Part shown: positions 5,704-11,461 of the stretch, piece after piece
Layout of the letters: every line of letters begins with the position of its first letter
How positions within the stretch are numbered: position 1 is the stretch's first letter
DNA from: a virus
Reading direction: 5' to 3' (one strand)
DNA: 21,233 bases
IMG/VR virus record: IMGVR_UViG_3300032288_005189
Location: 1-21,233 of that record
Notes under the pieces: generated by a model
What the model saw: only the letters and a program-made list of their open reading frames with translations
The model's database searches: none
Told to the model about the DNA's origin: nothing
Made by a program: the position numbers and the translations under genes

Positions 5704-6289
5704 TATATCCAACAGAAGTAGCATTTTCTCCTTTTCTTAAAGCATTATTAATTGCTGTAGGGTTCCCACCAACACTTCGGGCTGCTTCTTCAATGCTGGG
5801 GTGTTCTTGGATAAAATTCCCTTGTTTATCATATTGGAGGACAGGTTTGTTATTAGATGGGATAGGTTTTCCTTTTTTAGATTGGCTTATTTTAAGTTTA
5901 TTTTCTTCACTTCGTGTTTTACCTTTCCAATGAGAATTTTTTCTTTTACCTACATTCAATTTTCCTTTTTCGCTAATAAGTTTTCTGGTGTTTTCATTAT
6001 GGGCTTCTACCCCACCTCCTCCAGGGTTTGAATTTAAACCTTCACTATATGAGTTATAGAATTCAATCCAGTATTTTTCTCGTTGAGCTAACAAAATTTC
6101 AATATCTTCTATCACTTCAAATGTATGGTTTTCAAAACCGTATATTTCAAAGGATTGATTTAATTTTGGTTGTTTTTCAGTTTTACTACTATTCTTGTAA
6201 TTCATCCATCTAACATGGATATTTTGTGAACATCCTATATAAACTTCTCCTTTTGGGTTTGTAATTTTATAAATTCCACTTTTTTTCAT
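5684..6289 (-). CDS. GIY-YIG homing endonuclease with NUMOD3 and NUMOD1 modules
   Basis: A 201-residue free-standing endonuclease. The N-terminal GIY-YIG nuclease shows G5-I-Y7, Y17-I-G19, R27 and the catalytic Glu in Q69-R-E71-K-Y-W, followed by N86-S-N-P-G-G-G-G. DNA-binding modules follow: a NUMOD3-like segment (H120-W-K-G-K-T-R-S-E-E...S-K-K-G-K, 120-141) and a NUMOD1/IENR1-like helix-turn-helix (148-198, with L-Q-Y-D...S-I-E-E-A-A-R-S-V-G...I-N-N-A-L). The layout resembles phage homing endonucleases of the I-TevI/Seg type. It lies between a small Bacteroidota-phage gene and the dpdA-like gene, with its own conserved promoter-like element 8 bases upstream of the ATG. Confidence 0.92.
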   Translation of the reverse strand: MKKSGIYKITNPKGEVYIGCSQNIHVRWMNYKNSSKTEKQPKLNQSFEIYGFENHTFEVIEDIEILLAQREKYWIEFYNSYSEGLNSNPGGGGVEAHNENTRKLISEKGKLNVGKRKNSHWKGKTRSEENKLKISQSKKGKPIPSNNKPVLQYDKQGNFIQEHPSIEEAARSVGGNPTAINNALRKGENATSVGYIWRYKI

Positions 6290-6297
6290 GTTTCCCG

Positions 6298-6312
6298 TTT
6301 ATTATACATATG
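6298..6312 (-). promoter_or_regulatory. Conserved 15-bp promoter-like element, site C (GIY-YIG gene)
   Basis: Exact CATATGTATAATAAA on the minus strand, 8 bases before the GIY-YIG ATG. Identical to sites A, D and E. The promoter role is inferred from recurrence ahead of unrelated genes. Confidence 0.65.
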
Positions 6313-6351
6313 TGGAAGACAATAAAAAATGCGGGAGACAGTAAAATATTT

Positions 6352-6717
6352 TTACTCTTTTATTACTAGTTCTTCTCCTGTTAATGCAAAGTATAAGTTT
6401 TGAAGTTGGTGAACGTATTTAATCTGGGTTTCTATTGTTACACTAGTAAATTTGAAAAAATTATCTCCTATATAAACGAGTGCTTTTCCACAAGGGGTAA
6501 AAATAGTTAAAAATTTATTTCCCTTCCATTCAAATCCAAACTTCAACAACCATTCTTCTGTAAGTAATATAGGTCTTGTCCGTTCATAATCTTCTATGGT
6601 ATCCTGAGTTTCTTCTAAGTCAACTACCACGCATGCTAAATGGTTGATTTCAATGACTTTAGCAATTCTGTTGCCTAAATCTACTAAATTTCCAATCCTT
6701 AACTCACTTGCTTTCAT
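6352..6717 (-). CDS. Conserved Bacteroidota/phage protein of unknown function
   Basis: A 121-residue protein of a family I recognise from Bacteroidota genomes and their phages by its frame: M-K-A-S-E-L-R-I-G-N-L-V at the start, P49-I-L-L-T-E-E-W-L-L-K-F-G-F in the middle and K99-Y-V-H-Q-L-Q-N-L-Y-F-A-L-T-G-E-E-L at the end. The biochemical role is unknown to me; the segment before the P-I-L-L-T-E-E-W helix is beta-rich. Its ATG overlaps the stop of a 28-residue mini-gene (ATGA). It is useful mainly as an indicator of the host phylum. Confidence 0.8.
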   Translation of the reverse strand: MKASELRIGNLVDLGNRIAKVIEINHLACVVVDLEETQDTIEDYERTRPILLTEEWLLKFGFEWKGNKFLTIFTPCGKALVYIGDNFFKFTSVTIETQIKYVHQLQNLYFALTGEELVIKE

Positions 6718-6800
6718 CTCTTCTTAGTTTTTCTATCTTTTACACATATATCACAATAACATTTGGGTTTGATAGATGGTACTTTTGGGAAATTTTTCAT
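6714..6800 (-). CDS. Mini-protein with a CxCxxC motif, 28 residues
   Basis: A very short frame from the ATG at 6800 to a TGA overlapping the next ATG (ATGA). It is highly basic with a compact cysteine motif, K13-C14-Y-C16-D-I-C19, which could bind a metal together with another chain. It starts one base after the stop of the preceding gene (6802). No family recognised. The perfect fit on both sides supports translation. Confidence 0.5.
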   Translation of the reverse strand: MKNFPKVPSIKPKCYCDICVKDRKTKKR

Positions 6801-6801
6801 A

Positions 6802-7047
6802 TTAATTTAATGCGTAATTATATTCTGTTGCTTCTTCATATACACCATCTGCATTTGCAAAACGATCTGCACTATAACCATACCACCGTAACCCCATTTT
6901 GGTCATACCATAGTTGTTAATTCCAGCTATAACAAATACTTTCTGGTCAAAATTGTTGATAAATTCTCTTTCTACTTCATATTCTCTACCTTCAATAAGT
7001 TCTCCTCCTTCAGGTAGTTTTTTATCATTAATACAAATTACCTTCAT
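6802..7047 (-). CDS. Small conserved phage protein, 81 residues
   Basis: The opening M-K-V-I-C-I-N-D followed by I18-E-G-R-E-Y-E-V-E resembles a family of small beta-rich proteins common in Bacteroidota and their phages. Residues 19-45 look like SH3-like strands. The protein is mildly acidic, with no membrane segment or catalytic motif. Its ATG lies 20 bases inside the end of the previous gene. Function unknown. Confidence 0.65.
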   Translation of the reverse strand: MKVICINDKKLPEGGELIEGREYEVEREFINNFDQKVFVIAGINNYGMTKMGLRWYGYSADRFANADGVYEEATEYNYALN

Positions 7048-7279
7048 CGTTTTTGTTTAAATTTTTAATTTCTTTATGAATATGGATTGCAGATTCTAAA
7101 TCGTGTTTATTTTCTGGTATTTCTTTTAGTGGGGAAGAGTAGAATTTTTCAGTTCCATCAGGGTGGATTGATTTAGATACTCGAATACCTCTTATAGGTT
7201 TGTATTCTTTTTGGCAGATAAAACCCATGTTTCTTAAAACACGTAATAGTTTAAATTTAACTTTCTTTTTTAATGTCAT
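7028..7279 (-). CDS. Small basic protein of unknown function, 83 residues
   Basis: Strongly basic at the N terminus (M-T-L-K-K-K-V-K-F-K) with no recognised domain. A possible beta hairpin spans residues 26-50 and a charged helix 56-78. It overlaps the next gene by 20 bases and starts after a 39-base gap downstream of the thioesterase gene; that gap is AT-rich and I see no good promoter or terminator in it. Judged real from frame length and packing. Confidence 0.55.
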   Translation of the reverse strand: MTLKKKVKFKLLRVLRNMGFICQKEYKPIRGIRVSKSIHPDGTEKFYSSPLKEIPENKHDLESAIHIHKEIKNLNKNDEGNLY

Positions 7280-7318
7280 AACTTTTATTTTTAATACTTT
7301 AATATACGAAAGAAAAAC

Positions 7319-7741
7319 CTATTTTCCAACCTCTCCTGTTTCTTTTTCTACTAAAAGGTTTCTTACTCTGCTTTTTGCTTTTTCACCTAGTGGGATAGGA
7401 TGACCTTCTTCATCAATTTGAACAAATTTAATATGAGTTTTTAAAACTACAACTTGGTTACCTGTATAAACATTATGAGCTCTAGCCTCCATGTATAAAT
7501 TAATAGAACTGTTTCCAATTGATTGGGGATAACCATATATTTTTACCAATTGGCCTTCACGTGCTGGTTTTTCAAAATTACATTTATCGATTGATACGGT
7601 TACCATTCGAGGTGTATCACATAATTGCATTGCATATCCTGCAGCTGAAGCGTCTATCCAGGCTAGAAGTTTGCCTCCGAATAGGTTGCCATGGAAACCT
7701 AAATCAGATTTTTTAATTGGATGTGAATTTAAAAATTCCAT
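7319..7741 (-). CDS. Hotdog-fold acyl-CoA thioesterase (YciA-like)
   Basis: A 140-residue single hotdog domain. The signature N19-L-F-G-G-K-L-L-A-W-I-D-A-S-A-A follows the family pattern in which the loop before the long central helix and its Asp take part in thioester hydrolysis, and T48-V-S-I-D-K-C-N-F supplies the next strand. Such enzymes hydrolyse acyl-CoA to free acid and CoA in the cytoplasm. Length matches bacterial YciA-type proteins (about 130-150). It lies 3 bases after the DUF2061 gene, in the operon of a tail fibre and a sulfotransferase. A thioesterase is unusual cargo for a phage; a role in host lipid or envelope metabolism is possible but not shown. Confidence 0.85.
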   Translation of the reverse strand: MEFLNSHPIKKSDLGFHGNLFGGKLLAWIDASAAGYAMQLCDTPRMVTVSIDKCNFEKPAREGQLVKIYGYPQSIGNSSINLYMEARAHNVYTGNQVVVLKTHIKFVQIDEEGHPIPLGEKAKSRVRNLLVEKETGEVGK

Positions 7742-7744
7742 AAC

Positions 7745-7954
7745 TTAATTTTTTTTAATTCTAACAAATTTGTACCAAATACGCTCGTGTAAAAAGTATA
7801 TAATTGGTTTAATTAATAGCTCTCCAATTCCCAACAACGAGGACATTTCAATTGAGGCACCTAACGAGTATGCTGTAATTACAGTTGTTAAGGTACCTAA
7901 AATACGATATGAAAATGTTTTTAATATGTGGCGAGTTAATGGAGACTCTTCCAT
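7745..7954 (-). CDS. DUF2061 membrane protein
   Basis: A 69-residue protein carrying the DUF2061 signature: R8-x3-K12-T-F-S-Y-R-I-L-G-T at the start and K49-P-I-I-Y-F-L-H-E-R-I-W near the end. Two hydrophobic segments (about 17-32 and 39-55) suggest an integral membrane hairpin with a basic tail. The biochemical role of DUF2061 is unknown; in Bacteroidota I recall it near sulfate-activation genes (cysD, cysN, cysC), which fits the sulfotransferase encoded just upstream. That link is from memory and should be tested. It starts 3 bases after the sulfotransferase stop codon. Confidence 0.85.
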   Translation of the reverse strand: MEESPLTRHILKTFSYRILGTLTTVITAYSLGASIEMSSLLGIGELLIKPIIYFLHERIWYKFVRIKKN

Positions 7955-7957
7955 ATA

Positions 7958-8776
7958 TTACAAATAGTTAAATTTGTTGAAATACCAAGCGTAATGTTGT
8001 TTAATTTTATCGCAATTATGGAATCCTAAAATACTTGTATAATCTTGAGATACTGGTTTGATTGTTGGTTGTATCTCGTGGTCTCCAAATATTCCATGTA
8101 TAACATCATTTTCGTGTGTTAATTGCTTAACATTGTTAAAGTCGTGTTTATAATATGGAATTTCTAGATAATTGTATATACGTTGCATTTCTGCCTCTGG
8201 GTTTGTTGTAAAATCCTCAAAGCGGATAAATAGGAAATGACTATCGTATCCTTGTACATGGGAATCATATAACCACTCTAGAGCAGGTCCAATTGGGGGT
8301 GCAACAGAAAAATGTTGCATACGTGAATCTGTTGTCATGTTTTGGAGTTGAGCTCCGTTTACTATTTGAGGGTCTTTGTGTGGGTTTTTTCTGTAATTTT
8401 TTTCCATGGAAGCAAATATACCTCTCAAATCTCGAACCATTACTATGGCTTTTGCTCCTGGTTCAATAAAATTGGCAAAACGAAAATTGCCTGTCCATGC
8501 TCTACTTTTGTCTATAACATAAGGACGATCAGTTAGAGCATCAAAATATCCGTATAAACCGGCTCTACAAAAACCATGGAATGCTTTTTCCATTTCTTTT
8601 GGATCTTGTGCTTTGAAAGCATCTCCAGTTGAATAAATTGAACGTGCTGTTAATAGAAATTCTACTACACCAGAGGTTGGTGTTGCATATATTTCTGGGT
8701 TTTGCATTAACACATTTTGTAATAACGTTGAGCCTGCTCGTGGGAGCGAGGCATTGAAAAAAACCTTTTTTACCAT
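7958..8776 (-). CDS. PAPS-dependent sulfotransferase
   Basis: A 272-residue sulfotransferase-fold protein. The 5'-phosphosulfate loop is S10-L-P-R-A-G-S-T-L-L-Q-N and the 3'-phosphate-binding region is I111-V-M-V-R-D-L-R-G-I-F-A-S-M-E-K. The C-terminal half contains the usual F-I-R-F-E-D-F segment (about 183-190). These enzymes move sulfate from PAPS to a hydroxyl or amino group on sugars, lipids or proteins. No signal peptide is evident, so it acts in the cytoplasm. It lies 5 bases after a tail fibre gene and 3 bases before DUF2061. The acceptor is unknown; a tail protein or host surface glycan is plausible given the neighbourhood. Confidence 0.88.
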   Translation of the reverse strand: MVKKVFFNASLPRAGSTLLQNVLMQNPEIYATPTSGVVEFLLTARSIYSTGDAFKAQDPKEMEKAFHGFCRAGLYGYFDALTDRPYVIDKSRAWTGNFRFANFIEPGAKAIVMVRDLRGIFASMEKNYRKNPHKDPQIVNGAQLQNMTTDSRMQHFSVAPPIGPALEWLYDSHVQGYDSHFLFIRFEDFTTNPEAEMQRIYNYLEIPYYKHDFNNVKQLTHENDVIHGIFGDHEIQPTIKPVSQDYTSILGFHNCDKIKQHYAWYFNKFNYL

Positions 8777-8781
8777 AAATT

Positions 8782-9921
8782 TTATTGAATCATTAACAAT
8801 CTATATGTATTTCCATTTAAGTTAATTGCTAAAGTATGAGTTGAACTTGCACTTACTTCAGATGCAATTGGTCCAAGTGGATACGCTGGGGAACCTAAAA
8901 CAAGTTGTCCGTTATCTGTTGCTGTAGCTCCTGTACCTAAAATAAGTGAGCCGGAAAAATCACCTGATTGGGCATTATATCCTAAAGCAATGTTATAGGC
9001 TCCTATTGAGTTATTAGCTAAAGCACTTTGACCTAAAGCAATGTTGTGGTTTCCATATCCATTGTTTTGTAAAGCATTTAAACCTAAAGCAATGTTATAA
9101 GCTCCTGTTAAGTTATTAGCTAAAGCATTATTACCTAAAGCAACGTTGTAATTTCCTGTTGTGGTATTAGTTAAAACACTATTACCTAAAGCAATGTTGC
9201 CTACTCCTGTGCTATATGTATAGCCTCCATAACCATCAGATATTTTTTGTCCTGTCAATGCACTGGGCCCTATTGCAATATTTTGTTTAGAGGATTGAAA
9301 GTATTTTAATGTATCAGATCCTAGGGCAATATTGCCAGTAGTATCAATATTTGATTCTAAAGCATTTGGACCTAAAGCAACATTACTGTTTCCTATTGTA
9401 TTATTAAGTAAAGCCGCTTGACCTAAAGCAACGTTGCTAGTTCCTGTTGTATTATACAATAAGGCACTCACACCTAAAGCAATATTGTAATTTCCTGTAT
9501 TGTTTAGTAAAGTATTTGGACCTATAGCAACATTATATGTTCCTGTTGTATTATTTACTAAAGTATTGTTACCTATAGCAATATTATTTTGTCCTGTTGT
9601 ATTATCGCGTAAAGCATTTTGACCTATAGCCGTGTTATATGCTCCATATGTATTTGAAGTTAAAGCATTTGGGCCTAAAGCAACATTATAGTTTCCTGTT
9701 ACATTATTAGCTAAAGTATTTGGTCCTAAAGCAATATTAGTTGAATCATTACCTGCACCTAAACTAGCATTTAAGTTATTGATTGTACCTGAAAATGATC
9801 CAGTTAAGCTATTAATTGTAGCATCTACTGTGTTTCCTAATCCATCTTGGATTATACCTCCATCTATTTGGAGTACTCTTTGGTATGATTGACTTATTGG
9901 TTGCCCGGTAAAATTTGCCAT
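8782..9921 (-). CDS. Tail fibre-like protein with YadA-head-like 17-residue repeats
   Basis: A 379-residue protein. Residues 1-60 form a likely attachment region containing S39-L-T-G-S-F-S-G-T-I. Residues 61-325 hold about 15 repeats of roughly 17 residues with the core N-[IV]-A-[LI]-G-x-x-[AT]-L-x-x-N-x-x-G-x-Y, the pattern of trimeric autotransporter head domains, also found in phage fibres as a left-handed beta-roll. The C terminus (326-379) has L-V-L-G-S-P and ends A-I-N-L-N-G-N-T-Y-R-L-L-M, like other phage fibre ends. No peptidase domain is seen. It probably forms a trimeric receptor-binding or decorating fibre. The start at 9921 shares M-A-N with the other fibre gene in this window. 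Confidence 0.85.
   Translation of the reverse strand: MANFTGQPISQSYQRVLQIDGGIIQDGLGNTVDATINSLTGSFSGTINNLNASLGAGNDSTNIALGPNTLANNVTGNYNVALGPNALTSNTYGAYNTAIGQNALRDNTTGQNNIAIGNNTLVNNTTGTYNVAIGPNTLLNNTGNYNIALGVSALLYNTTGTSNVALGQAALLNNTIGNSNVALGPNALESNIDTTGNIALGSDTLKYFQSSKQNIAIGPSALTGQKISDGYGGYTYSTGVGNIALGNSVLTNTTTGNYNVALGNNALANNLTGAYNIALGLNALQNNGYGNHNIALGQSALANNSIGAYNIALGYNAQSGDFSGSLILGTGATATDNGQLVLGSPAYPLGPIASEVSASSTHTLAINLNGNTYRLLMIQ
8947..9741 (-). repeat. About fifteen 51-bp coding repeats in the fibre gene
   Basis: Degenerate tandem units of about 51 bases encode the 17-residue NIALG-type repeats; on the plus strand CCTAAAGCAA recurs in most units. One unit near the middle is enlarged by a glycine/tyrosine-rich insertion (G-Y-G-G-Y-T-Y-S). 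The repeats are close enough in DNA for slippage or recombination to change fibre length. Confidence 0.85.
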
Positions 9922-9941
9922 TGAAAATTTAATTTAGTTCT

Positions 9942-9956
9942 ACTATAATACATATT
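9942..9956 (-). promoter_or_regulatory. Weak variant of the promoter-like element before the fibre gene
   Basis: The minus strand reads AATATGTATTATAGT, sharing ATATGTAT and a following TATA with the conserved element but with several changes, and it lies 20 bases before the ATG rather than 7-9. It is in the only intergenic gap ahead of the fibre-sulfotransferase operon, where a promoter would be expected. Confidence 0.4.
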
Positions 9957-9967
9957 AAAAGAAAAAT

Positions 9968-10051
9968 CTAACTCCAACCTTTTCCAATGAAAATCATTGC
10001 TTTAATTCTTTCTTGTTCTAGCCAAGCTAGAAATTTGAGTAATCGTTTCAT
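9968..10051 (-). CDS. Mini-protein, 27 residues, coupled to thyX
   Basis: A short frame whose ATG at 10051 overlaps the thyX TGA (ATGA) and which ends in TAG at 9968. The product is basic and amphipathic (M-K-R-L-L-K-F-L-A-W-L-E-Q-E-R-I-K-A-M). No known domain. Coupling and good amphipathic character suggest translation; function unknown. Confidence 0.5.
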   Translation of the reverse strand: MKRLLKFLAWLEQERIKAMIFIGKGWS

Positions 10052-10668
10052 AATTCAAATGCTTCAATGGTATATTTAAAAGGATTTTCTTCAATGTTTT
10101 TAACCAAATCAAGCATTTGTTGAGCCAATTCTCTTACCTCAATTTGAGCATGTTCACTGTTTCTAAGTTGTTGGAAATGAGAAAAACTCCTCCAATTAAA
10201 CATTATATCCATTGTAATTTGGGAATTGAATGTTTTAAAGAAACGAGCAGATTCTTTAGCACGTTTACGACCTAATATTGGGGTTAATTCTTCTAAACAC
10301 TGATGGTAAAGAATATTAGCTTCATTTGTAAAATTATGCAATGCTATATTCCATCGTTCTGGCCAATCTGAAGGGATATATGTTTTATCTTCTTTAAGTT
10401 CTTTATATCTAGCGCTTTCTCCATTTATACTTACTCCGATTCTATGCTTAAGTAAATGGATATGAGTTGCTTGATCTACTGTAACTAGAAAATGTAATCC
10501 TGATTTTTCAAATGGAGTATGATGTCCCTCACTAGCTAACATTTTTAATAGTTTAGGTACACGTCCTATCTTTTCTTCTGTAAGTTCTCTAGATGTACTT
10601 GTCCAAGCTGAACAAGCATGGGTTAAGTCATCTCCGTAGTGTCCTAGTAATTCAACTTGATTAATCAT
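10048..10668 (-). CDS. thyX: Flavin-dependent thymidylate synthase ThyX
   Basis: A 206-residue ThyX. It methylates dUMP to dTMP using methylene-tetrahydrofolate and NADPH with FAD, as a homotetramer. Visible motifs: G48-H-H-T-P-F-E-K-S-G-L-H-F for FAD/substrate contacts, and the signature K74-H75-R76 followed by I-G-V-S-I-N-G-E-S85-A-R-Y. The canonical motif is RHR-x7-S; here the first Arg is Lys and eight residues separate KHR from the serine. The start overlaps the end of the upstream small gene. Together with NrdA/NrdB it supplies DNA precursors during phage replication. Confidence 0.93.
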   Translation of the reverse strand: MINQVELLGHYGDDLTHACSAWTSTSRELTEEKIGRVPKLLKMLASEGHHTPFEKSGLHFLVTVDQATHIHLLKHRIGVSINGESARYKELKEDKTYIPSDWPERWNIALHNFTNEANILYHQCLEELTPILGRKRAKESARFFKTFNSQITMDIMFNWRSFSHFQQLRNSEHAQIEVRELAQQMLDLVKNIEENPFKYTIEAFEL

Positions 10669-10889
10669 AGTACAATCCCTTTTACTTGTTTGTATTCTGG
10701 TCTAGTATCTTCATGGATAGAGCTAGCTAGTTCATGTGGTCCATAATACCATTCAGTATTTACTTTTAAACAAAATCTATCTGGTTCTGAAATCTCGGCA
10801 AAATGAAATCCACCTTCATATCCAGGGACAAAAACATGTAGTTCTGGGTCTAATGTTTGTAATTTTTCAATTAGTTCTTTAATTGTCAT
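10665..10889 (-). CDS. Small conserved protein upstream of thyX, 74 residues
   Basis: Begins M-T-I-K-E-L-I-E-K-L-Q-T-L-D-P-E-L-H-V-F-V-P-G, a pattern common in small phage and bacterial proteins in which a first helix is followed by a strand with Asp-Pro and a P-G-Y-E-G turn. The function of this family is unknown to me. The gene overlaps both neighbours by 4 bases (ATGA), so it is co-translated with the AT-hook protein and ThyX. Confidence 0.65.
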   Translation of the reverse strand: MTIKELIEKLQTLDPELHVFVPGYEGGFHFAEISEPDRFCLKVNTEWYYGPHELASSIHEDTRPEYKQVKGIVL

Positions 10890-11392
10890 ATGTTGTTTTT
10901 TTTAGGTCTTCCACGTTTTTCAGGTTGTTTACCTGTTTTGTCAAATGTTTTGAGACAATAAAAATAAAATTCCTCTATTGTACCTCCAAATTCTCCTATA
11001 TGTTGTTCATATTTTTCTTTTGTCATTTCAAATTCACGTAAAAAACCATTTTGCAAAGATTTTAAACGATCAACTTCGTCTTTTTCAAAATCTTCAATTA
11101 AACGTTTTCTACGAGCTAAATCAACTGAATTTTTTTCGAGTAATTTTTGAATATCACCTCTATACTGGGTATAAAGTTCATTTATTTCTAGTTCAGTTAA
11201 TTTCCATTGCCAAAAGTAATGTGAAAATTCATATTCACCATTTTGGATACGTTGTAAAAATGTAGCTCCTTTAGGTAATGGTTTGTTTTTTGTATCAAAA
11301 CGTCTCCACCATTTAAATTGATTGTAATTGAGTGGTTGTAGTTTTTTTATTTCTTTTAAAACTAATTTTGGATCAGACGTATTATATAACAT
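10886..11392 (-). CDS. Unknown protein with a C-terminal AT-hook
   Basis: A 168-residue protein. The N-terminal part (1-65) is rich in Trp/Tyr/Phe, with W28-W-R-R and Y59-F-W-Q-W-K. Residues 66-135 look like a long charged helix or coiled coil. The C terminus ends in E158-K-R-G-R-P-K-K, an AT-hook core (RGRP) that binds the minor groove of AT-rich DNA. No catalytic motif is seen. It is the first gene after a terminator, and TATATTTA upstream on the minus strand is one base from a Bacteroidota -7 box. A role in transcription control or packaging of the AT-rich genome is possible but unproven. Confidence 0.65.
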   Translation of the reverse strand: MLYNTSDPKLVLKEIKKLQPLNYNQFKWWRRFDTKNKPLPKGATFLQRIQNGEYEFSHYFWQWKLTELEINELYTQYRGDIQKLLEKNSVDLARRKRLIEDFEKDEVDRLKSLQNGFLREFEMTKEKYEQHIGEFGGTIEEFYFYCLKTFDKTGKQPEKRGRPKKNNI

Positions 11393-11415
11393 AACCTTTA
11401 TTTTGTCGTAAATAT

Positions 11416-11438
11416 AAAAAGGCCCTTTTAGGGGGCCT
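11416..11438 (-). terminator. Rho-independent terminator after the repeat-rich fibre gene
   Basis: The minus strand reads AGGCCCCCTAAAAGGGCC followed by TTTTTATATTT: a GC stem (AGGCCC/GGGCCT on the plus strand) with a T run. It lies about 25 bases after the stop codon of the 482-residue gene and before the AT-hook gene. Confidence 0.85.
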
Positions 11439-11461
11439 AGTTTTTTTGTTAAAGTTTTAAA

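Noticed and set aside
5684-6289. GIY-YIG gene read as a group I intron endonuclease.
   Set aside because: Flanking genes are complete and no split exons or intron core were seen; it is free-standing with its own promoter-like element.
6340-6356. AT-only hairpin AGTAAAA-TAT-TTTTACT at the end of the 6352-6717 gene, possible terminator.
   Set aside because: No GC in the stem, it includes the stop codon, and GTCTCCC rather than a T run follows.
8947-9741. Regularly spaced repeats that could suggest a CRISPR array.
   Set aside because: Units are in frame, degenerate, directly adjacent without unique spacers, and encode a known fibre repeat.
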